In this document: piece after piece, positions 56,983 through 64,000 of the stretch
Position numbering within the stretch: the first letter of the stretch is position 1
Layout of the letters: every line of letters starts with the position of its first letter
Source: Calycina herbarum
Lineage: Eukaryota > Ascomycota > Leotiomycetes > Helotiales > Pezizellaceae
Length of the DNA stretch: 64,000 nt
Direction: 5' to 3'
Assembly: GCA_001414485.1 (NCBI GenBank)
Contig: LLEY01000070.1
Location: forward strand, 186,001-250,000
Position numbers and translations under genes: made by a program
The notes under the pieces: model-generated
The model's input: only the letters and a program-made list of their open reading frames with translations
What the model was told of the DNA's origin: nothing
Databases searched by the model: none

Positions 56983-57425
56983 GGAGAGAAGTAAAGTGAG
57001 AAATTAGGGAAACAGAAATCCGGAGACCCGAGAAACATCATTGTTGGGAGGGGAACTTTATATGGGAAGTTGGAAGCCAAGGACGGAAGCCATAAGGAAG
57101 TGGATTGGGCTTATTTGTAAGAGTGTATGCATATCATCAGGAGTAAGCAAGTTTTTTTTTTTTGGGGGGGGGGATATCTAAATTGCACATTTTCATCAAA
57201 GTCCATCATGGCATCAAAGTGCAGTGGATTTCATCTATTGAGGTGAGTATATGTAGAAATTCTACCCGGGTATCGTTGAGTGGAGACATTCCTTCGTCTC
57301 TCTAATTCCCTTTATCTTCCCATCCAAATACGTTGAGTATTCCTATCTACCATCTCTGAACCCCAAAACCCCCAAAAAACACCATTCGCTAGACGTGAGT
57401 CTTCAATTCTTCCAATCTTGTAAAC
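56983..57425. other. Convergent 3' flanks, VPS55 and PABA synthase
   Basis: Contains a homopolymer block (run of T then run of G, about 57151-57173) prone to slippage. Nothing else was recognised. Confidence 0.5.
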
Positions 57426-59912
57426 TCATCTAAAAATCCCCAAGGTTCCATTCAATTTCGTCTGCATCTCCTCTCGCTCGGCCTGTGGCGTGCTGAGAGC
57501 CGTTATAGCACCACCAGCACCGATATGCCATGTCTCTAGTGGTTCAGCGGCATTTTCATCATTCTCGTCGTCCCAGCGGAACATACTTCGAATAGTGACA
57601 GACCAGTCGCCATTACCGCCTACATCCATATAACCCACCACACCAGAATACAAACTCCTTTCCTGGCTACCTTCAATCTCCTGCAAAATCTCACAACTTC
57701 GTTTCTTTGGTGCCCCTGTCATGCTTCCCGGTGGAAGACTTGCGGCTAGAACATCAATACCAGTATACCTCGTTTTCTTCTCAAACCCCATCTCTTCCTT
57801 TGTCATATGCTCCTCCATGGGCGGCTCGAAAGGAGGAGGAATCTGTCCTTCAACAACGGAAATCATTTGAAATACACTTTTGTATTCTTCTACCACCATG
57901 AGGCGTGGGACTTGGACATTTCCACTTCCGCATACACCGTGTAGATCATGCCGTACCAAATCAACAATCATCAAATTTTCTGCCTTTTCTTTTGGCACAT
58001 CTAAGAGGGCTGTGGCAGCTTCGAGTGTGTTTACAGCGTCGGACTTGCGGACTGTGCCTTTCATGGGGCGAAGCTCGCATTTTCCATCGCTGTTCCATTT
58101 GAGAAATCGTTCTGGGGAGCTGGAAACTAATGTTGCGGATCCAAGACGAATGTATGATGCGAATGGAGCTGGTTGTAGGATACGAAGGTTTTTGTATAGA
58201 TGCCAATCAGAATTTGAAGATTCGGAGGATCTTGGACGAGTAACAGAAGTTTGGTCTGTTAGGCATAGTTCATAGGAGTTTCCACTCCTGATGAACTCTT
58301 GACATGAACGGACTTTCGACTCATACTCTTCGTCTTTTGGGAGAGTGATAGATGGAATTTTCTTTTGAGTGGGGCATCCGTTCGAATTGACCGCATTATT
58401 AGTTAGTTGAGAGGCGACTAGAAAGGGTGTCAATTTCGACTCAATCTCGTTCATCCACCCGATAATATTATGGTGACCTGGCGCTAGGAATTGAAGGTAG
58501 ATGACATTCTTAACGTGATCGATGACTAGGCTCCTAGTAACCCACGCAAAGGAAAGATCTGGACGTTGGTGTTTGCGTTTTTCAGGATTGACGCCGATGC
58601 CTTCCAGGCCAAGTTCGTAAGTTGTATATCCCATGAAGCCTCCCAAAAATGGGGAGGGTGGAGCAGCAGCAAAGTCTGGACGCCTCTTCTCCAGAAATTG
58701 CGCCAGAAATTGCCATACTCCTCCAAATCGACGCAAATCTGTGCGACGTACAGGTGATCTAGAATCTGTACTTGGGTAGATGGCTGATATCTCGTGGTTT
58801 TGGGCCGTGTATTCAAACCTCACGCAATCGTCAACCTCTAACGCAATGATGCTATATCTTCCTCGAACATCTGCTGATCGCACAGAATCCTCGTAGGCAT
58901 TGGAAGATTCTAAAATGATTTGGTCCCGTCTAGTCTCCGTGACCGCTTCAACAATATTTGCGACTGAAATAGGACCAGGGAAGTGAAACTCGCGCAAGTG
59001 ATATATAGACAGTTCGCTGTCATTGATCAACTCCCTTTCTTGCTCTTGAAACGGAAAGCTTGCAGAACCATTCATCAAAGGACGAAGGTTTTCTGACTGG
59101 TGCAGAAGACTTTCCCTTGTTGCACATTGGCCTTGCAAAGATGGGTCTAGGGATTTCGGCTTCCTTTCGTATGACTTGTTCCATGATTGAACCGCCTTCC
59201 ACCAATTTTGTATGACTTTATTACTCTCCGTATTTGTGCAAATCGATTCCGGATGATATTGTAATGCCCAAAATGGCTTTTTTGTGTGTCTCACGGCAGC
59301 TAAGACTCTGGCATCGTTGACACCACAATCACTATCCTTGGAAAGATCACTCTCGACCCAAGCAAGAGGAAGAAGTTCTGGAGATTCCCGTTGGGACTCC
59401 CACTTTCTGGTATCCCATTCATGATCCGGAATAGACGCTTGTCCAATGTCCGCACACAAGCTCTGATAGAGGGTGGCCTGTACATTTCCCACACCAGCAA
59501 ATATTGACTCGCCACTTGCCGATCCAGAACCGCCGATATGGGTGGTGTCTCGAATTATGCCATGCTGCGGACCCTTCAACCTCTCGATTCGCCCCCCAAA
59601 CTCCAAACACAAGCTCTGAAAGCCCAAGCAAATCCCGAGAACCGGCAGGGTGTGTTCGTCGCCCAACCTCCAGATTCTCTTCACCAGTCCAATGTCTTTC
59701 TCTATCGCCGGATGCCCCGGACCAGGCCCGCACACCACGGCAGCATAGTGTCTCAACTCTTCGTGTAACTCATCGTCGGTTTCGAAGGCGGGACTGTCGA
59801 TTTTTACGGTGCGGACCGAGGCTGAGAGGGACGTTTCGAGGAGGGAGATGATGTTGTTGGAGAAGCTGTCGTAGGCGTCGATGAAGAGGATTAGAGGCTT
59901 TGGGACTAGCAT
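57426..59912 (-). CDS. Aminodeoxychorismate synthase, fused PabA-PabB (para-aminobenzoate synthesis)
   Basis: Bifunctional cytosolic enzyme making 4-amino-4-deoxychorismate from chorismate and glutamine for folate synthesis (yeast Abz1 type). Intronless, 828 aa from ATG 59912 (MLVPKPLILFIDAYDSFSNN); the open frame extends further upstream, but without ATG. The N-terminal glutamine amidotransferase has VVCGPGPGHP, GICLGFQSL with the catalytic Cys (about residue 95) and LQYHPES for the His/Glu of the triad. The C-terminal chorismate-binding half has GGFMGYTTYELGLEG, SGNSYELCLTDQT, VSSSPERFLKW, LRPMKGTVRKSD, LMIVDLVRHDL and LPPGSMTGAPKKRSCEIL. All key motifs are present, so it should be active. 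Full length for the family. Confidence 0.96.
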   Translation of the reverse strand: MLVPKPLILFIDAYDSFSNNIISLLETSLSASVRTVKIDSPAFETDDELHEELRHYAAVVCGPGPGHPAIEKDIGLVKRIWRLGDEHTLPVLGICLGFQSLCLEFGGRIERLKGPQHGIIRDTTHIGGSGSASGESIFAGVGNVQATLYQSLCADIGQASIPDHEWDTRKWESQRESPELLPLAWVESDLSKDSDCGVNDARVLAAVRHTKKPFWALQYHPESICTNTESNKVIQNWWKAVQSWNKSYERKPKSLDPSLQGQCATRESLLHQSENLRPLMNGSASFPFQEQERELINDSELSIYHLREFHFPGPISVANIVEAVTETRRDQIILESSNAYEDSVRSADVRGRYSIIALEVDDCVRFEYTAQNHEISAIYPSTDSRSPVRRTDLRRFGGVWQFLAQFLEKRRPDFAAAPPSPFLGGFMGYTTYELGLEGIGVNPEKRKHQRPDLSFAWVTRSLVIDHVKNVIYLQFLAPGHHNIIGWMNEIESKLTPFLVASQLTNNAVNSNGCPTQKKIPSITLPKDEEYESKVRSCQEFIRSGNSYELCLTDQTSVTRPRSSESSNSDWHLYKNLRILQPAPFASYIRLGSATLVSSSPERFLKWNSDGKCELRPMKGTVRKSDAVNTLEAATALLDVPKEKAENLMIVDLVRHDLHGVCGSGNVQVPRLMVVEEYKSVFQMISVVEGQIPPPFEPPMEEHMTKEEMGFEKKTRYTGIDVLAASLPPGSMTGAPKKRSCEILQEIEGSQERSLYSGVVGYMDVGGNGDWSVTIRSMFRWDDENDENAAEPLETWHIGAGGAITALSTPQAEREEMQTKLNGTLGIFR

Positions 59913-60789
59913 TGCCACGTTCCGTTCTACAATCCTTTCCCTCCCAAAATGTTCACATGTCAAGAAGGAAAGTTTGGGGCAACTTTTTGTGACAAGAGGC
60001 AGAATTTATTAACTTGGTTTAGCGCCAATAGCCGGGTGGAATCGCGGCGGTGAAGGCAACATTTTTTTCTCGTCAGCACAATCCAAAGTATTAAACTACA
60101 TGTTTTGGGACACTTTGATTCGATTGTTCCACGTTTCTTTTTGTAAGGATTTAAAGATTTAAAGATTTGGAACAACGAAAGCTACCCGAGTATTGGCTGC
60201 CGCTTTTCATGTCTATCGCCAGGGCACTTCCTCGTCATACTCATCAGAAACAACATCTGTTGAGTAACAGATTACTTTTCTTATTTCTCTGCACGTTGTG
60301 TGTCTGCGAGGTCACTTAGCAATTCTTCGTTCACTTTCATCTTTTCCTGATTCATGTCTTGATTTTGTCTTTCGATATTCGTAGTTTGGTTTTGTTTGCT
60401 TCGAGATCCGAACACTGTCATGGGCCCACCCATATAATTCATTGTCTACTCATCCTGCTTATACATTTCTTGATTGTTCTCGCCCTATGTTTAGGGGTAT
60501 TCCTGTTTTGGGGAGTCTATCCAGATGACTGGGGCAGTGGGTCTTGACTTGCTTTTCAGTCAAAGACTCCACGGGCTCTGAATTCCGAGAAGCAAGTCAT
60601 AAACTGATTTTTGAAGACTCCATCATCGTTATGACTTTGCTAGGCGTTACTCCAGGCCAAAGTTGGTATCGATGAAGGCATATTAAGTCTCTTTCTCCCG
60701 TTGCCATCTTCCCAATATTCCATACTCCACCCCTTCTTCCAAGACACTGGACACAGCGTTTCCAAAACCATCCCTCAGACTTAATCAAC
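59913..60789. other. Divergent promoter region
   Basis: Lies between PABA synthase (minus) and the first unknown paralog (plus). No coding family was recognised. Confidence 0.5.
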
Positions 60790-61545
60790 ATGTCCTCTTT
60801 CAACAATCCAGTCCTCGCTCCACAAATTCAAAATATCATAGATGAGTTAGGATACGATCCCCAGAGTGCCATTCTTGTCGTTTACCCGAGAGACATACAA
60901 TCACCGGTCGATTTTCACATAATTCGCCCAACGGGTGAGGTGTAACGGGGTCAATTGTTTGTTGTTGCCAGGCACCCCCCGCGGGTGTATTTCGACAGAG
61001 AACATGACCACCTTGCAGTAAGTACGAGATGGTCCAGATTGGATTTGTCTATACTTATTTTCGTGGCCCTACAGATCGAGCTTTCGCCAAACACTTCAGA
61101 GAATATTGTCAATAAGCTCTTCGGTGCTGCGCGGGATATGAATCCGGATCCAAGGGACCGCAATGCAGAAATGAGAGTTGAGCTTGCATCGCAAATTCGA
61201 GCAGTCCGCGAATTTCTTCCTGGTTGGACCTATTGGATGGACCGAAGACTTCGGCGAGCGTTGGATGATGGAATCTACACCACCTTCATCTTCAAAGCGC
61301 GAAGATTCCTGGATATTTGGATTCGCAATATAGGATTTTATCCAGATGCTGTAACAAAGGAATTCATTCAGAGGGGTCTGGAGCTCCATCTTAGAAATGG
61401 AGTGAGTTTGGATGATACTTGGTCAATTGCGCAAATCCTGTATCGCGCTTGCCCTGAAAGAATGGGAGTCTTACTTCTTGGTCTTAAACCATATAAATTC
61501 CAAAAAACGTTGGTTTATATTTCCTCGATTGGGGAGACTTCTTGA
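60790..61545 (+). CDS. Unknown protein, member 1 of a tandem paralog pair
   Basis: The likely start ATG 60790 reads MSSFNNPVLAPQIQNIIDEL, GYDPQSAILVVYP and on to the region of 60935. An intron of roughly 35-45 nt ending in CCAG at about 60971 should follow, but I cannot make it keep phase cleanly. Then HPPRVYFDREHDHLA, intron 61018-61074 (GTAAGT...CTACAG), and the last exon 61075-61545: IELSPNTSENIVNKLF, REFLPGWTYWMDRRLRRALD, TTFIFKARRFLDIWIRNIGF. No known domain was recognised. The same exon structure and residue pattern recur at 62500-63181. Short, probably cytosolic, no membrane segment. Confidence 0.6.
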
Positions 61546-62499
61546 TGTCACCACCAACTCCCAATTCTCATTTTCTTTCACGTCATTCATAATGGAAACA
61601 TCATCTGTTGGGTGAGAGAGTTGGCCATTGCTCACCCTTCTTTCTTATCAACAAAATTTGCTCAGAGTCAGTCGTAGCAGTTTCTCCAGAAGGTCCAGCA
61701 GAATTAAGAAATGCGGGTTTTCATTCTTCCCAACATTCTCGGGCACTGCTTTTTTTTTGTTATACTAGACGATTTAAAAAATAGGAGGGGAGGTTGCCGG
61801 AAAGCAATAACCGATCCTGGATTTAACGTCAACATATAATTTCTTTTTTTCAAGTCCTGCCTTCTTTATGTCTCTCTCTGATACCATGTAGGATTTTCCA
61901 CCATAGTTGTCGTGTACTTCAACTAACAATAAAATTGTTCAAGGAGGTCTAGGATAACTGGTGCAAGAGTTCCGCTGTGAGCAGGAAGACATGGAAAATA
62001 AAATTTTCGTCACACGGGCTGAGGTGATTGTAAATGTTGCCATTTCACATTTTGACTCTCGAACAGACACAAAGATGCATTCTGGCGATGAGTGCGCAAT
62101 TCCCTATCCTGGTTGAGTTTTATTTTTCTTTGAGATTTGATAGCTGTCTCGAGAATGTCACGGGGCCCATGTCCAGAATAATCCATTGTGTTTAGTGTTG
62201 ACTCAGTATTCTATTTTTGCAACACTGATTGTTCCTTGAGTTTTGTTCTCATCAACATTGTTGTTTTGGAACTCAGCGCTCCCTGTCAAGGGGTCGAAAC
62301 TTCAGTATCATTACAACTTTGCGGAAGTTTCGAAACAGGATAGCTAGATCTTGAATATCAAAGCTGATTTTCCCATTTGCTATCATTTACAATTCTCTAG
62401 TTCTTCGTCTCAGCTCAACGCAACTGCCACTTCCCTTCAACCACCAACCAATATACCCTGAATCTTGAAGCCAATCCACTTGACAGTATACTCAATATT
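61546..62499. other. Spacer between tandem paralogs
   Basis: No gene was recognised. It is the promoter region of the second copy, with a short T run near 61750. Confidence 0.5.
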
Positions 62500-63181
62500 A
62501 TGGAGCCTTCACCTAACTCCAATCCCTAACAGAGACTCAAAACATCATACTTGAGTTTAGGTATACTCCGCAGAGCAACATACTTGTTCTTCGGCAGATC
62601 GGCACACATGCACCACTGGAATCTGAGACGGCAGGCTCGACAAATCTTATGACAAGACTTCAACCGCTTTCTGTCGATACCAGTAACGAGGACCTCCCCC
62701 GTGTAAGTTTTGACGCTGAACTTGACCATCTAGCAGTAAGTAAAACCTTACTATAATCGAAAACCCCGACTTGCAACTGACTTTTACTTTGCTGCCACAG
62801 GTTGAAATACTACCGAATCAAATACCCTGGGGCGTCAATACGGTGATATTCGAGAAGATAGTCGAAAAGATTCGAGAGCATCTCAACCCAGTTTTGACAA
62901 ATGTCCAACAAGTCCGGGCCATATTCCAATTCTCGGCAAGTTGGGCAGAAGATCTCGACGGTCAAGTTCGCGATTCCTTACATGGTGACATCTCAACCGT
63001 TTTTGTTTTCCGCATATCGGGAACGTTAGATATCTGGGTTCGAAATGTGGGATCTCGACCTGATAATGCAACGTTGCAACCTATTGAAGAAATGCTGAGG
63101 ACTAAACTTGCAGAATTGGTACGTCGAGTCTGGTCAATTAGGGCGTTTGTTTTTCACGCGGGATTGGAAAGGAATGCCTAG
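62500..63181 (+). pseudogene. Unknown protein, member 2 of the tandem pair, probably frameshifted
   Basis: ATG 62500 reads MEPSPNSNP then a stop. A different frame takes over from about 62518: LTETQNIILEFRYTPQSNIL, then later DLPRVSFDAELDHLA, intron 62736-62800 (GTAAGT...CCACAG), then VEILPNQIPWGVNTVIFEKI and STVFVFRISGTLDIWVRNVG, ending at 63181. Alignment to member 1 (Q-N-I-I; P-Q-S-x-I-L-V; R-V-x-F-D-x-E-x-D-H-L-A; L-D-I-W-x-R-N-x-G-x-x-P-D) is clear. Either one or two bases were lost near 62520-62530, or an upstream exon exists that I missed. The last exon is intact, so decay, if real, is recent. Confidence 0.55.
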
Positions 63182-63788
63182 CTAGTTGTTGCGACTAACC
63201 AGTAAAATGAATCTAGTGGCACATTGCCCCCTCTTAAGTTTCATATTTTTCTTACCTGGCTGAACACTGTATCTTTATTAATAAATGCCAACGTGGGGTA
63301 AGCAAACACTTTCTCACATGAAGTGAAAAATAGCACATGGAGAAATGCTTTCTTGCTTGTTTTCTGGGCCAAATTCAAGATTTATTTGATCTTAATACTC
63401 TCATCCTTATTCATTCATCAAATTCCCATGTTTCAATTATCTATTTCTTCGCTTCCCTTTCGATCTTTGCACAGTTCATATGGCACACATGTGACACAAG
63501 GGACCACAGCATGGAAAAAAGTGCTTTATACACTCAACTAGACTCTGTTCAGTTTGTATATATCGTTTCATCGATCCGAGACTAAGTGGAATGTACTCGG
63601 AGTTTCTATGAAGATATTTCACCGTATCATCACTTCTTCAAATAATCTTCAGTCCCCTTAGAAATACGACTATATTAAGCGCCTCTCCATTGCAAGTTAT
63701 CGTTACTTGTCGTTTCAGCTCGATATTCTCTAATCGAGTGATTTGACCAGATTCCACTGAAATCGATTCCCGCCCAAAACTCTAGAAG
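63182..63788. other. Intergenic
   Basis: No supported gene; short open frames here lack family or splice support. Confidence 0.5.
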
Positions 63789-64000
63789 ATGTATTCAATT
63801 TCCAAGCTTCAGCCGGGCCTTCATTCCTTGCTTGCTAAATGTGGCTTCCCACCCGAAGTCCGCAGTAAAATCCAGCAAGCAATGTATCCCGAACGAGCAA
63901 CAACGCTATACTTCTGGGATGAAAACCTGCAGAATTTTCAAACCCACATTGATAGAGATATAGCAGCTGCTCGTGAGAGAGAGAGGACAGAGTGGAGGCC
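63789..64000 (+). CDS. Unknown protein, 5' part only (runs off window)
   Basis: ATG 63789 opens a frame that stays open to the window end (about 70 codons): MYSISKLQPGLHSLLAKCGF, PPEVRSKIQQAMYPERATTL, YFWDENLQNFQTHIDRDIAA. It ends in an Arg/Glu-rich helix. The opening phrase 'PPEVRSKI' recalls the LPxEIRxxI motif of fungal F-box/2EXR-like proteins, but I would not name it on that. Not similar to the tandem pair upstream. Confidence 0.55.
   Translation, partial: MYSISKLQPGLHSLLAKCGFPPEVRSKIQQAMYPERATTLYFWDENLQNFQTHIDRDIAAARERERTEWR

Noticed and set aside
1..64000. tRNA, rRNA or CRISPR features
   Set aside because: No convincing tRNA arms with a conserved T-loop, no rRNA-like segments and no regularly spaced repeats were seen. 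A tRNAscan run would be decisive for tRNAs.

Overview
The window is nuclear DNA of a filamentous ascomycete (Pezizomycotina; Leotiomycetes/Helotiales is my best guess, moderate confidence). The reasons are short introns of about 45-120 nt with GTRNGY...CTRAY...YAG signals, fungal-specific families (2EXR, PhiA, the lipase-like/NACHT/ankyrin NLR-like family, DHA2 transporters, fused PABA synthase) and an AT-rich repeat island with the C-to-T/G-to-A scars expected of repeat-induced point mutation (RIP). There is no operon logic. Genes stand alone with their own introns, and exon joins below were made by eye from frame, splice signals and family similarity.

Left part (1-17.2 kb): the 3' part of an APC amino-acid/choline-type permease, a fungal lysine 2,3-aminomutase (radical SAM) on the same strand, a large NLR-like gene on the minus strand (lipase-like alpha/beta hydrolase, NACHT NTPase, ankyrin-type tail), MAK16 (60S ribosome biogenesis), an Mso1-like exocytosis protein, a conserved fungal protein of unknown function and the SNARE SEC22.

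Middle-left (17.2-22.7 kb): no intact gene. On the minus strand there is a patchwork of broken pieces of conserved housekeeping genes: the start of the Cdc7-kinase homology region, ribosomal proteins uL11 (two pieces in scrambled order), eL34 (two tandem pieces), acidic P2, and SUMO. This is the most unusual non-transposon signal in the window.

Middle (24.1-35.2 kb): a small conserved protein, a secreted SnoaL/NTF2-like protein, a GH47 alpha-mannosidase with one GC-AG intron, a PhiA-type cell-wall protein, a ~94-bp MITE, a DHA2 drug:H+ antiporter and a 2EXR-domain protein.

Repeat island (35,397-50,191): one nested transposon complex that can be resolved by terminal repeats and target-site duplications. 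A hAT-like element (18-bp TIR, perfect 8-bp TSD CTCGCGAT) holds a long-TIR MITE flanked by TA. The MITE holds a RIP-degraded Ty3/gypsy chromodomain retrotransposon (TSD GCCGA). That element holds a second Ty3/gypsy element in opposite orientation and, exactly within its reverse-transcriptase Y-x-D-D codons, a 638-bp TRIM (TSD TAGAT).

Right part (50.2-64 kb): CLPTM1-family membrane protein, LOG-type phosphoribohydrolase, proteasome subunit alpha6 (PRE5), VPS55, fused para-aminobenzoate synthase, a pair of diverged tandem paralogs of unknown function (the second apparently frameshifted) and the start of a further unknown gene running off the end.
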